DNA of 64,000 nucleotides from Candidatus Schekmanbacteria bacterium RIFCSPLOWO2_02_FULL_38_14 (GCA_001790855.1 MGDH01000018.1:1-64000), one strand, 5' to 3'. Positions 52,360-61,193 are shown, numbered from the stretch's first letter. Notes: generated by a model not told the origin, from the sequence alone. Numbers and translations are program-made.

Positions 52360-53694
52360 ATGGAGTTAAAGAACGCTAAAGTAAAAGATGAAGATCATAT
52401 CCTCTTAGATCCAATCCTCAAAATAGGAAAGGGTTTTTATCTGACGGTAGTTATATTAGGGTCCTTTGTCCTGTTAGCAATTTATGCCTATATTACTCAA
52501 TTCCAGAAAGGACTGGGGGTAACCGGATTAAATAGACCAACCTTCTGGGGAGTTTATATTACTAATTTTGTATTTTTCATAGGAATAAGCCATGCCGGCA
52601 CTTTAATATCAGCTATCCTGAGAATTGCTCAGGCTGAATGGAGAAGAGCAATTACAAGGTCTGCAGAAGTAATAACTGTTCTTGTTCTTTTCTTTGGAGT
52701 TGGGAATATTCTGATTGATTTAGGAAGACCTGATAGGCTTTTTAATATGCTACTGTACGGCAGGTTTCAGTCACCACTCCTGTGGGATTTTGTTAGCATT
52801 TCAACCTATCTAACAGCAAGTACAATATACCTTTATCTTCCTTTAATTCCGGATATAGCCATTTTAAGAGATACTTCCGGCAAAAGAAAATGGCTATATA
52901 GTGTATTAGCTTTAGGCTGGAAAGGAACAGAAAAGCAGCATCAAATTTTAGAAAAAGCCATAGCCATAATGGCAATATTAGTAATACCTATAGCAATTTC
53001 AGTTCATACAGTGGTCTCTTTTGTTTTTGCAATGACAATTCAACCTATGTGGCATAGCGCAATTTTTGGCCCTTATTTTGTAGCAGGGGCGATATTTTCA
53101 GGTATTGCTGCTCTTATCATCGCCATGGCAATTATTAGAAAAGTTTATAAACTTGATAATTATCTGAAGGATATACATTTCAATAATCTGAGTCTCCTTT
53201 TGCTGGTAATGAGCTGTCTCTGGTTCTATTTTACATTCTGTGAATATATAACTGTCTTTTACGGCAGTGAACCAGTTCATTTAGCTGTCTTGTACTCTAA
53301 ATTCAGCGGTGAATATGCCCTATATTTCTGGACTATGGTCGCAACCTGTTTTGTAATACCATTTTCTATCCTGTCAAACAGCAAGACCAGAACAATTACA
53401 GGTAGTGTAATAGCATCAATATCTGTAACCATTGGTATGTGGCTTGAACGTTTTACAATAGTTGTTCCAACCCTTGTTAATCCCAGACTCCCCTATGAGC
53501 GAGGCATTTATCACCCAACATGGGTTGAGGCAGCTATAACAGCAGGCTCTCTCTCATTGTTCATTCTTCTATATATGATATTTACTAAGTTTTTCCCTAT
53601 TGTATCTATCTGGGAAATAAAAGAGGGGAGAGAAAAAGGTGTAGCTGAGGTACAGGAGAGGATTAAAACTTACCTCCCTGGGTCTGAGACTTGA
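52360..53694 (+). CDS. NrfD/PsrC-type integral membrane quinone subunit (QrcD/ActC-like)
   Basis: 444 residues with about ten membrane helices. FFIGISHAGTLISAILRIAQAEWRR and LIDLGRPDRLFNMLLYGR are hallmarks of the long NrfD subfamily (ActC, QrcD, HybB). SPLLWDFVSISTYLTAS and WLERFTIVVPTLVNPRLPY follow. It carries the quinone site and may move protons. It starts one base after the ferredoxin gene (GGGGAATAGG ahead of the ATG). Together the three proteins and the pentaheme cytochrome can link the quinone pool with periplasmic cytochromes. The direction of flow, quinol oxidation or quinone reduction, is not evident. Confidence 0.94.
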   Translation: MELKNAKVKDEDHILLDPILKIGKGFYLTVVILGSFVLLAIYAYITQFQKGLGVTGLNRPTFWGVYITNFVFFIGISHAGTLISAILRIAQAEWRRAITRSAEVITVLVLFFGVGNILIDLGRPDRLFNMLLYGRFQSPLLWDFVSISTYLTASTIYLYLPLIPDIAILRDTSGKRKWLYSVLALGWKGTEKQHQILEKAIAIMAILVIPIAISVHTVVSFVFAMTIQPMWHSAIFGPYFVAGAIFSGIAALIIAMAIIRKVYKLDNYLKDIHFNNLSLLLLVMSCLWFYFTFCEYITVFYGSEPVHLAVLYSKFSGEYALYFWTMVATCFVIPFSILSNSKTRTITGSVIASISVTIGMWLERFTIVVPTLVNPRLPYERGIYHPTWVEAAITAGSLSLFILLYMIFTKFFPIVSIWEIKEGREKGVAEVQERIKTYLPGSET

Positions 53695-53716
53695 AAAATA
53701 TAAGGAGATGTTTCAA

Positions 53717-54937
53717 ATGGGATTTTTGAAATTAGTCTTTAGAAAATGGCGAATGAACTACAAGGTGTTCTTTTTAATATTAATCATATTTTCTTTTCTG
53801 CCATTAAATATTCATTCTGAGAAGAATACTAATCTTTTCCCTGAAAACCCTCTGGAAGGCTCGAAGATATTTGTGATTAAAGGTTGTGTAAAGTGTCATG
53901 CCATTAAGGGAGAGGGAGGAAATATAGGGGCAGATCTAGGCAAAGTCACCTTTAAAGATACATTGCTTGATATGGCAGGAATTATGTGGAACCATTTTCC
54001 GTTTATGAGTGAAAAAATGGAGGAGGAGAAGATTGACTGGCCAAAGTTTTTAAGTGGGGAAATGGCAAGTCTAATAGGCTACCTTTATTATATAAATTAT
54101 TTTGATGAGCCAGGCAATACTAAAAAGGGAGAAAATTTATTTTCAGTAAAAGGGTGCGCGCAATGCCATGGCATAGAAAAAAAAGGTGGCAAACCAGGAC
54201 CAAGTTTAAGTAAGTTTAAACGTGACTACTCACCAATCTTCATGGCACAAGCTATGTGGAATCATGGTTCTGAAATGGAGGCATCCATGAAGAAATTAGG
54301 GATTAAGAGACCTCAGTTTAATGATAAAGAGATGGCTGACCTATCTGCTTATATTAGAAAAGAAGCAAGAGGGGAAAAGAAGGGATATGGTTTTATGTTG
54401 CCTGGAAATCCAAAAGAGGGGAAACAACTTTTTAACAAAAAAGGATGCATACACTGTCATGCCATTTCAAATGAAGGTGGAAACATAGGGCCAGACCTTG
54501 GCAAAAAGGCAGAAGAGCTGCACAGGAGTCTAAATGAAGTAGCAGGCATTATGTGGAATCACTGGCCTAATATGTATAGAAAAATGATAGAGATGAGAAT
54601 AGAGGTTCCAAGTTTTTCAGATAAAGAGATGGCAGACATAATAGCATATCTCTATTTTCTTGGATACTTTGATGAAAAAGGAGATATGAAAAAGGGGTCT
54701 ATAATTTTCAATGAGAAGGGGTGTATTAAATGTCATTTTTTTGATGGAAAACAAATGATAGGGCCTGATTTGAGAAAATTATCTAATACTACTTCTTCCA
54801 TAGAAGTTGTTACAGAGATGTGGAACCATGCCTCAAAGATGAAAAATAAAATGGCAGAGCTTAAAATCCAATGGCCCAAATTCAAAAAAGGCGAGGTAGC
54901 AGACCTTATGCAATATCTCAGGTCTTTAAAAAAATAA
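53717..54937 (+). CDS. Tetraheme protein made of four repeated one-heme modules (first copy)
   Basis: About 406 residues. The ATG at 53717 is preferred because AAGGAG lies nine bases before it; the ATG at 53708 is immediately next to the site. After a signal peptide (VFFLILIIFSFLPLNIHS) there are four modules of about 95 residues, each with CxxCH, a GGxxGxDL segment, an MWNH(x)PxM motif and a closing helix near YLY: CVKCH, CAQCH, CIHCH and CIKCH. The second module lacks YLYY and has YIRK. The repeated methionine and histidine in MWNH...M may be distal haem ligands, which is an inference. A sister gene with the same plan is at 55327. Probable periplasmic electron carrier of the adjacent complex. 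Confidence 0.87.
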   Translation: MGFLKLVFRKWRMNYKVFFLILIIFSFLPLNIHSEKNTNLFPENPLEGSKIFVIKGCVKCHAIKGEGGNIGADLGKVTFKDTLLDMAGIMWNHFPFMSEKMEEEKIDWPKFLSGEMASLIGYLYYINYFDEPGNTKKGENLFSVKGCAQCHGIEKKGGKPGPSLSKFKRDYSPIFMAQAMWNHGSEMEASMKKLGIKRPQFNDKEMADLSAYIRKEARGEKKGYGFMLPGNPKEGKQLFNKKGCIHCHAISNEGGNIGPDLGKKAEELHRSLNEVAGIMWNHWPNMYRKMIEMRIEVPSFSDKEMADIIAYLYFLGYFDEKGDMKKGSIIFNEKGCIKCHFFDGKQMIGPDLRKLSNTTSSIEVVTEMWNHASKMKNKMAELKIQWPKFKKGEVADLMQYLRSLKK

Positions 54938-54956
54938 CAGGCTGCTTAATGTCATT

Positions 54957-55022
54957 TCTGCCTGCCTGTCGGCACCTGTCTGCCGCCTGACTGCCGTCAG
55001 GCAGGTCAGGCTGGGACAGGTA
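54957..55022. repeat. CCTGCCTGTCGGC...-type palindrome with internal repeats
   Basis: CCTGCCTGTCGGCACCTGTCTGCC runs into CCTGACTGCCGTCAGGCAGG. It is a composite of the CCTGCCTGCCGG family, between the first tetraheme gene and the small membrane gene. Confidence 0.75.
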
Positions 55023-55060
55023 AGAGCAGGAATCCAAAAGCAAAGGAGGTTAATAATCTT

Positions 55061-55321
55061 TTGAATCAGCAGAGAGAAGTAATAAAAAATAAATCTGTAA
55101 ATATTTTTCAATTACTGATGCTATTTGCTTTCTACTTGTTTGTTGGATCCATAATTGCCTTTGTTGTCAATGGAATTTATAATGCATTGGAAAATAATGA
55201 TGCTTTTATGTATTCTATAGTTATAGGAGCAATAGTTATTCCTGTATTTTTGACTTTAACTATTCTGGTTACATTAGTTTTCTGGGTCATCGTGAGAGAA
55301 GGCAGGAAGGATATGAGGTAG
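55061..55321 (+). CDS. Small two-helix membrane protein between the two tetraheme genes
   Basis: 86 residues from a TTG with an AGGAGG site 12 bases upstream. Two strongly hydrophobic helices (about 17-38 and 52-78) end in a basic tail (REGRKDMR). No family is recognised. It is six bases upstream of the second tetraheme gene and lies in the same operon. It may anchor or assemble a cytochrome complex, in the manner of small respiratory-complex subunits. This is inference from size and position. Confidence 0.65.
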   Translation: MNQQREVIKNKSVNIFQLLMLFAFYLFVGSIIAFVVNGIYNALENNDAFMYSIVIGAIVIPVFLTLTILVTLVFWVIVREGRKDMR

Positions 55322-55326
55322 AGTTT

Positions 55327-56553
55327 ATGAAGAATCTAAAGAAAATTACCATCTATATGTTTTCAGTTTTTTTGATAGTAGGGTCATTATTAACCGTAGG
55401 AATAAATGTTGTTTGCAGCACAGAAAAATACCTTTTGCCTGGAGATGCTAAAAAAGGGTGGCAGAGTTTTTTCACCAAAGGGTGCATCAAATGCCATTCT
55501 GTTTGGGGAGAGGGAGGTACAGCCGGTCCTAATCTTGGCATTACACCCTCTAAGCATTTGACTGAAGCAGAGCTTACAGCAGCCATGTGGAACCATGCTC
55601 CGGCAATGTGGGAGAAAATGTTAGCAAAAGGGATAGATTTTAAAGCCATAAGCCAGGAAGAAATGGCTGATATATTCGCATTTCTCTACTTTATTAGATA
55701 TATGGATGAGCCAGGTAATAAGGAAAATGGAAAAGAGTTGCTGGCCACAAAAAAATGCACTAATTGCCATGCAATTCATGGAAAAGGAGGCAGAGTAGGG
55801 CCCGAGCTGACAAAATGGGGAACATATACTAATCCAATTCTGTGGGCGCAGATGATGTGGAATCATGCACCCCAGATGGAAGAGGAAATGAGGAACAGAG
55901 GAATAACCTGGCCAATATTTGGTGAAAACGAGATGGTTGATATTATTGTTTATGTAAAGAGTGTCAGTAAATCGGGAGATAAAATTTTTATTTCACCAGG
56001 TGACTCAAAAGACGGTAAAATACTGTTTTCTAAAAAGGGTTGCAGCCATTGCCATTCTACCGAGACAGGTAGCAAAAAGGATGGACCAAATCTTGGAAGG
56101 GATTTAAGAAAAAAAGAATCTTTCCCAAGGACTATTACTCAGGTTGCAGGCCTTATGTGGAACCATTCTCCTGAAATGTGGAAAGAGATGAAAGAAAAGG
56201 GAATGAAGAGGCCAGAGCTCAATCCTCAAGAGATGGCAGATTTAATCGCATATCTTTTTTCTCTCCAATATTTTGATGAGCAAGGAAACAGAGAAAAAGG
56301 AGAAAAGGTATTTAAAGAAAAATATTGCATAAAGTGTCATACAGTGAATGGCAAAGGCGGTCTGAAAGGTCCTGACCTTAAGGAATGGCGCAGGCAGGTT
56401 TCGCCAATTTCCATGGCGCAAGCTATGTGGAACCATGGTCCTTCAATGTTGGGAGAAATGAAAAAAATGGGCTTTAAATGGCCAAAGTTTGAAGGAAATG
56501 AGATAGTGGATTTGATGGAATATTTAAGAGAACTGGCTAATAAAACACTTTAA
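55327..56553 (+). CDS. Tetraheme protein made of four repeated one-heme modules (second copy)
   Basis: 408 residues. A signal peptide (IYMFSVFLIVGSLLTVGINVVCS) is followed by four modules with CIKCH, CTNCH, CSHCH and CIKCH. Each has a GGxxGP segment and MWNH(x)PxM as in the gene at 53717. The two genes are clear paralogues of the same fold, differing along their whole length. The arrangement suggests duplication followed by divergence. GAGG lies upstream of the ATG. It is followed 32 bases later by the pentaheme gene, so it is part of the same run of cytochromes. Confidence 0.87.
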   Translation: MKNLKKITIYMFSVFLIVGSLLTVGINVVCSTEKYLLPGDAKKGWQSFFTKGCIKCHSVWGEGGTAGPNLGITPSKHLTEAELTAAMWNHAPAMWEKMLAKGIDFKAISQEEMADIFAFLYFIRYMDEPGNKENGKELLATKKCTNCHAIHGKGGRVGPELTKWGTYTNPILWAQMMWNHAPQMEEEMRNRGITWPIFGENEMVDIIVYVKSVSKSGDKIFISPGDSKDGKILFSKKGCSHCHSTETGSKKDGPNLGRDLRKKESFPRTITQVAGLMWNHSPEMWKEMKEKGMKRPELNPQEMADLIAYLFSLQYFDEQGNREKGEKVFKEKYCIKCHTVNGKGGLKGPDLKEWRRQVSPISMAQAMWNHGPSMLGEMKKMGFKWPKFEGNEIVDLMEYLRELANKTL

Positions 56554-56585
56554 GTTATATTATGTGAAAAAGGGAGGTTATTAAA

Positions 56586-57755
56586 ATGAAATATAAAAAA
56601 CATTTTATTTTCCTTATTTTTTTTCTCCTGCTTTATATTAATGTAATTTATGGATTTTCCAAGGATTGGCTGGAAAAGTTAAGTTCTGAATTTAAAGGAC
56701 AAGAATTTATCTCATCCAATATCTGTGGCAAATGTCATGTTGATATTTTCAAGTATTGGAAGAATTCTATGCATTCCCTCTCTTATCAAGACCCGATTTT
56801 TATGAATGCGTATAAACAGGCTTTTTTCGATACTGACGGGAAGGCAAAAGAGTTTTGCCTTAGATGCCATGCCCCTATTGCTTACTATAGTAAAGACTTT
56901 GGATTCAAAAATGAAGTGAGCAAAGAGGGTATTACATGTGACTTCTGTCATTCTGTTTCTGGAATAGACCTGGATAATTTTAATCAACCTTATAAAGTTG
57001 AACCTAGTAAGACAAAATATGGTCCGCATAAGAATATGGAATCTCCGGTTCATATTACCAAGGCAACAAATTATTTTAGAAGATCTGAATTCTGTGCCGG
57101 CTGCCATGAGCTTAAAGGAAAGAACGGAGTCAACATCATAAGTACTTACTCAGAGTGGAAAGAAGGGCCTTATTCCAAAAAAGGAATCCAATGTCAAAAC
57201 TGCCATATGCCTTACGGTCCAGGCTCCATCGTTGACCAGAACCTAAAAAAGAGTGTGGTTAGAATGAATTTGCATGATGTCTCCGGAGGTCATTCAGTGG
57301 AACTTCTTGGTAAAGTAGCAAAGGTAGAAATTATAGAGCTTAAAAAGGGGGATGGAACTATTTCTGCCAAAGTTAAAGTAACAAATGTCAAATCCGGACA
57401 CAAAATACCTACAGGCACCCCTACAAGAGAGTTGATTCTCAAAGTAACAGTAAAAAATTCCAAAGGGAATACACTGTGTCAAGACTCCAAAGTTATTAAA
57501 AAAACCTTGGCAGATGAGCAAAATAAAGAGCTCCTGACTGACAGCGATATTATTCTGAATGCAAATAGTATCTTGAGTGATAACCGGATTCCCCCAGGAG
57601 GCTCAAGAGAGTTTCTCTTTTCATTAGACTGCAATTTAAAAGGTGAATTTTTTGTTGAAGCATCGCTGATTTATATGTATAGACCTGAAATCACTACCTA
57701 CGGGGAAATGTCAATTGATATGTCTAAGGATAGTAAAAAATTAGGTGTTAAATAG
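56586..57755 (+). CDS. Pentaheme cytochrome c554-like protein with C-terminal beta domain
   Basis: 389 residues. A signal peptide (HFIFLIFFLLLYINVIYG) is followed by five CxxCH sites: CGKCH, CLRCH, CDFCH, CAGCH and CQNCH (within the first 215 residues). HSLSYQDPIF and the spacing are typical of the c554/multiheme family. The rest (about 230-380) is a beta-rich domain with SGHKIPTGTPTRELILKV, common in extracytoplasmic multiheme proteins. GGGAGG lies before the ATG. It is a possible electron carrier or partner of surface reductases. No outer-membrane porin-cytochrome genes accompany it. Confidence 0.87.
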   Translation: MKYKKHFIFLIFFLLLYINVIYGFSKDWLEKLSSEFKGQEFISSNICGKCHVDIFKYWKNSMHSLSYQDPIFMNAYKQAFFDTDGKAKEFCLRCHAPIAYYSKDFGFKNEVSKEGITCDFCHSVSGIDLDNFNQPYKVEPSKTKYGPHKNMESPVHITKATNYFRRSEFCAGCHELKGKNGVNIISTYSEWKEGPYSKKGIQCQNCHMPYGPGSIVDQNLKKSVVRMNLHDVSGGHSVELLGKVAKVEIIELKKGDGTISAKVKVTNVKSGHKIPTGTPTRELILKVTVKNSKGNTLCQDSKVIKKTLADEQNKELLTDSDIILNANSILSDNRIPPGGSREFLFSLDCNLKGEFFVEASLIYMYRPEITTYGEMSIDMSKDSKKLGVK

Positions 57756-57878
57756 AAAAGATTTAATATTTTTTTAAAAATTTGATTTATAAAAGAAGTT
57801 TAATAAAGATAAAGACATCAGGCAATAATAGGAATAAAGTTCTTATTTTAACAATATAAAAAATAAAAGGAGGAGATT

Positions 57879-58451
57879 ATGAGAAAAAGAACAGCCTTGG
57901 TTTTTGTGTTTATATTTTTCTCTTTAATTTTAATTAGTAAAGTTCCAGGCGAAGAGACAAAATATAATTACATGGGTGTATTTAAATGCAAGACCTGCCA
58001 TGCAAATGTAAAGCTTGGTGGAACTGAGCATCAGGTATGGGAAAAAAGTGCCCATTCAAAGGCATACCAGACTTTGGCAAGTGAAAAAGCTAAAGCAAAG
58101 GCAAAGGAGCGGGGCATTGATGATCCTCAGAAGAGTGAGAAATGCTATAAGTGTCATGTGACAGGCTATGGGGTTGATAAAAGCAGATTTGATAAAAAGT
58201 TTAAAATTGAAGATGGTATTCAGTGTGAAGAGTGCCATGGTCCTGGAGAGGGTTATTATCCCCGGTTTGTGATGCAGAAAAGAGATGAGTCAATAAAGAA
58301 GGGTTTGATAATTCCAGATGAAAAGGTATGTGTTAAGTGCCATAATGAAGAGAGCCCTTTTTATAAAAAATTTAATTTCAAAGAATTTTTTGCAAAGATG
58401 GATCACAAGGGCCTTGGAACAAGTAAAGTAGGAGGAGGGAGTAAGAAGTAG
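57879..58451 (+). CDS. Tetraheme cytochrome c554-family protein
   Basis: 190 residues with a signal peptide (ALVFVFIFFSLILISKVPG). Four haem sites occur: CKTCH, CYKCH, CEECH and CVKCH. YNYMGVFKCKTCHANVKLGG, WEKSAHSKAYQTL and CEECHGPGEGYYP are the hallmarks of the cytochrome c554 family. Originally described as the electron acceptor of hydroxylamine oxidoreductase, members also occur in many anaerobes without that enzyme, as here. AGGAGG precedes the ATG. A short hairpin follows the stop. Confidence 0.92.
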   Translation: MRKRTALVFVFIFFSLILISKVPGEETKYNYMGVFKCKTCHANVKLGGTEHQVWEKSAHSKAYQTLASEKAKAKAKERGIDDPQKSEKCYKCHVTGYGVDKSRFDKKFKIEDGIQCEECHGPGEGYYPRFVMQKRDESIKKGLIIPDEKVCVKCHNEESPFYKKFNFKEFFAKMDHKGLGTSKVGGGSKK

Positions 58452-58457
58452 GGTAGA

Positions 58458-58477
58458 GGCAGGTCTCCTGACCTGCC
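58458..58477 (+). terminator. Short hairpin after the c554-like gene
   Basis: GGCAGGT-CTCCTG-ACCTGCC followed by ATTTTC. A 7-bp stem, weak for a terminator. It may separate the cytochrome run from the downstream Rieske/cytochrome b unit. Confidence 0.4.
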
Positions 58478-58504
58478 ATTTTCAAAGCAAAAAAATTTAA
58501 TTCT

Positions 58505-60409
58505 ATGAATGAAAAGAAATACAAAGTAGAGATTCCAGATTTAGAATATTACCAGCGTGTAATTAATTGCCAGTATGCCTGTCCAGTTAAAACTGCTGCT
58601 GGAAGCTATGTTACTGCAATTACAGATAGGGAATATGAAAAGGCTTATGATTTTGCAAGAATGCCAAATCCCTTTGTTTATGTCTGTGGAAGGATATGTG
58701 ACCATCCATGTGAAACAGCCTGCAGGCGTGGTGCTATTGATGAGCCAATAGCAATATGCGCCCTTAAGAGAACAGCCACTGACCACCATAATTTGAGTTT
58801 AGGTCATTGGCTAGGCTTGCCTCTTGAAAAGAAAAGAGAGGAAAAGGTAGCTGTTATTGGCGCAGGACCAGCAGGTTTATCAGCAGCCAATGATTTAGCA
58901 AGGCTCGGTTATCAGGTTACTGTTTTTGAAGCATCACCTGTCGCTAGTGGAATGTTATATCTTGGTCTGCCAGGTTATCGCCTGCCAAGAGATATAATCA
59001 AATTAGAGGTTGATTCCATATTAAACCTTGGGGTTGAGCTTAAGACAAATACTCCTTTGGGTGAAGGGTTGAATTTAGAGGATTTAAAGAGGCAAAAATA
59101 TAAGGCAATTTTTATTGCTACAGGATGCACAAAAAGCAGGGATTTAAATATAGAAGGAGCTAATCTTGACGGGGTCTTAAAGGGTGTTGATTTTCTCTTA
59201 AACATTAACCTCGGTTATAGGGTTGAACTTGGGAAGAGGGTCATTGTAATTGGTGGTGGAAATGTGGCAATGGATGTGGCTCGTTCAGCTATCAGAAAAG
59301 GAACAGAGCTTGAATCTTTAAGCCCTGAGGAGATGAAAGATGCTTTGGAAAAGGCAAGAAAGGCATTACAGCAATTGGTTGAGAGTGAAGAGGAGAGAGA
59401 AAAGGAGATGCACATTGCAATGGATGTTGCAAGGTTAGCTCTGAGAAAAGGGGCAAAGGATGTGCATTTAGTCTGCCTTGAATCAAGAGAAGAGATGCCT
59501 GCCCATGCTTGGGAGACAGAAGAAGCATTCGCAGAGGGGATTGTGTTTCATAATAGACTCGGGCCAAAAAGGATTTTAGGAAGAGATGGAAAGGTTACAG
59601 GCATTGAGACCATTAGATGCTCGTCGGTTTTTGATAGTGAGCATAGATTTAATCCAACCTTTATCAAAGGGACAGAAGAATTTATTGAGGCTGATTCAAT
59701 TATTTTGGCTATTGGCCAGGCAGCAGATATCTCTTTTTTCAAGAAAGAGGATGGCATTTCAATAACTCGCCAGGGTTTGATAGAAGTTAATCCTGACACC
59801 CTCGCAACAACAGCAGATGGAATTTATGCAGGTGGAGATATAGCTTTTGGGCCAAGAAATGTTATTGCAGCAATTGCAGATGGACAGAAGGCTGCAAGGT
59901 CAATTGACTCTTATTTAAGAGGAGAGAGCAAGAAAAGGATTCGGGCAAGAATGGCAGTGATTAAGGATCATAAGATGCATGAAGGATATGAGAGAATCAA
60001 AAGGCAGAAAATGCCTACATTGCCACTTAATAGAAGGATTGGCATTGCTGAGGTAGAATTAGGTTTTTCTGATGAACAGGCAATAGAAGAAGGGAAGCGA
60101 TGCCTCAGATGCAATATAAATACAGTCTTTAATGGTAATAAATGTATCCTGTGTGGTGGGTGTGTAGATATATGTCCTGAATATTGCTACAGAATGGCAA
60201 AAATTGAAGAGTTAGAAGAGAATGAGGTTCTTGAAAAGTTAGTTGAAGCAAGATATGGCATTTCTTTTGAAAAATTAAAAAGTGAAAGTGGTTTAAACAG
60301 GGCTATGATAAAGGATGAAGAGAAATGCATTAGATGCGGCCTATGTGCTGAGCGCTGCCCTACTGGTGCTATTACTATGGAGCTTTTTGAATATAGTGAA
60401 AGGATTTAA
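58505..60409 (+). CDS. GltD-like FAD/NAD(P) iron-sulfur flavoprotein with two C-terminal [4Fe-4S] clusters
   Basis: 634 residues. The N-terminal cysteine cluster is CQYACPVKTAAGSY with CGRICDHPCETACRRG. VIGAGPAGLSAANDLARLG (about 118) is the FAD loop, and VIGGGNVAMDVARSAIRKG (about 247) is the NAD(P) loop. Here about 50 residues are inserted: after the loop comes a charged helix and then a second AMDVARLALRKGAKDV before the normal sequence resumes at SREEMPAHAW. The end has CILCGGCVDICP and CIRCGLCAERCP. Next to a Rieske protein and cytochrome b, it probably feeds NAD(P)H or ferredoxin electrons into, or out of, the bc-type complex. A relative (without the insertion) sits in the por operon at 12139-13923. 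Confidence 0.9.
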   Translation: MNEKKYKVEIPDLEYYQRVINCQYACPVKTAAGSYVTAITDREYEKAYDFARMPNPFVYVCGRICDHPCETACRRGAIDEPIAICALKRTATDHHNLSLGHWLGLPLEKKREEKVAVIGAGPAGLSAANDLARLGYQVTVFEASPVASGMLYLGLPGYRLPRDIIKLEVDSILNLGVELKTNTPLGEGLNLEDLKRQKYKAIFIATGCTKSRDLNIEGANLDGVLKGVDFLLNINLGYRVELGKRVIVIGGGNVAMDVARSAIRKGTELESLSPEEMKDALEKARKALQQLVESEEEREKEMHIAMDVARLALRKGAKDVHLVCLESREEMPAHAWETEEAFAEGIVFHNRLGPKRILGRDGKVTGIETIRCSSVFDSEHRFNPTFIKGTEEFIEADSIILAIGQAADISFFKKEDGISITRQGLIEVNPDTLATTADGIYAGGDIAFGPRNVIAAIADGQKAARSIDSYLRGESKKRIRARMAVIKDHKMHEGYERIKRQKMPTLPLNRRIGIAEVELGFSDEQAIEEGKRCLRCNINTVFNGNKCILCGGCVDICPEYCYRMAKIEELEENEVLEKLVEARYGISFEKLKSESGLNRAMIKDEEKCIRCGLCAERCPTGAITMELFEYSERI

Positions 60410-60411
60410 GC

Positions 60412-60550
60412 AGAAGGGTTCGAGGATTCGAGGGTTCAAATGAAAATCAAAGTTTAAAAATAAAAAATTAAAATTTTGGTATTTGAATTTTGATATTTGA
60501 TTTTTATTTCACTTGAACCCTTGACACCTAGACCCCTTGAACCCTTTTTT
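60412..60550. repeat. AT-rich repeat with GGTTCRAG/CTTGAACCC arms
   Basis: AAGGGTTCGAGGATTCGAGGGTTCAA at one end is mirrored by TTGAACCCTTGACACC and CCCCTTGAACCC at the other, with TTTGAATTTTGATATTTGA between. It belongs with 14640, 16135 and 29740. It does not contain a tRNA. Confidence 0.75.
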
Positions 60551-60561
60551 GAGGTTAACTA

Positions 60562-61035
60562 ATGTCTAAAGACGAAAAAATAGAGGAAATTTCACGTAGA
60601 TATTTTTTAGCAGCAGGATGGTCATCTCTTGGCATTATTATGGCTGGCTCAGCCGGTGCAAGCATTCGCTTCTTGCTCCCCAATGTTCTTTTTGAGCCTC
60701 CAACTTCTTTTAGAATTGGAAAGCCTGAAGACTATGCTGATGGTTCAGTAAATTTTTTTCCTGAGAGAAAGATCTTTGTAATTAAAAAAGAGAATGGAAT
60801 TTTTCAAACTATCTCTGCAGTATGCACTCATCTACGTTGTATTGTGAAATGGTCAGAGACAAACAAGAATTTTGAGTGCCCCTGCCATGGAAGTATATTT
60901 GATGGGAAAGGCAGAATTATTGGTGGACCTGCTCCAACACCACTTGACTGGTATGAGATAACACTTGGAGAGGATGGTAAATTGTTCATAGATACTATGA
61001 AAGTTGTGGATAGCGGATATTATTTAAAGGTATAA
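60562..61035 (+). CDS. Rieske [2Fe-2S] protein
   Basis: 157 residues. An N-terminal SRRYFLAAGW (twin arginine-type) begins a single membrane anchor (about 20-40). The cluster ligands are clear: CTHLRC (C88, H90) and CPCHGSIFDGKG (C106, H109), with the GPAPTPL proline loop after it. It carries electrons from quinol bound at the cytochrome b subunit to a cytochrome c. GAGG lies before the ATG. The cytochrome b gene follows after a 150-base repeat-rich gap. Shorter than typical mitochondrial forms but normal for bacterial menaquinol complexes. Confidence 0.94.
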   Translation: MSKDEKIEEISRRYFLAAGWSSLGIIMAGSAGASIRFLLPNVLFEPPTSFRIGKPEDYADGSVNFFPERKIFVIKKENGIFQTISAVCTHLRCIVKWSETNKNFECPCHGSIFDGKGRIIGGPAPTPLDWYEITLGEDGKLFIDTMKVVDSGYYLKV

Positions 61036-61065
61036 AACATTTCTCCTCATCCTTTATCCTTCTCC

Positions 61066-61182
61066 CCATAGGGGAGAAGGCAGGTTGAGGGGGAGAAGAA
61101 AAACATTCAACCCCAGAAGGGGTTTCCCACAGGAAATTGTGGGAGAGAATAAGAGGGACGACAGAGACGTCGTTCCCTACAT
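61066..61182. repeat. Palindrome cluster between the Rieske and cytochrome b genes
   Basis: Three hairpins in a row: CCTTCTCCCC-ATA-GGGGAGAAGG, CCCCAGAAGGGG with TTTCCCACAGGAAATTGTGGGA, and AGGGACGACAGAGACGTCGTTCCCT. It is non-coding. It may alter the ratio of Rieske to cytochrome b transcripts. Confidence 0.75.
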
Positions 61183-61193
61183 GATAGGATAAT

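Noticed and set aside
57879-58451. Ammonia oxidation, suggested by a c554-family cytochrome
   Set aside because: No hydroxylamine oxidoreductase or ammonia monooxygenase is present, and c554-like proteins are widespread in anaerobes.
60412-60550. GGTTCGAG/GGTTCAAAT stretches resembling tRNA T-arms
   Set aside because: No acceptor, anticodon or D arms can be folded around them; they match the AT-rich repeat family.
61066-61182. Possible CRISPR array
   Set aside because: The hairpins differ from one another and are not regularly spaced direct repeats; no cas genes are present in the window.
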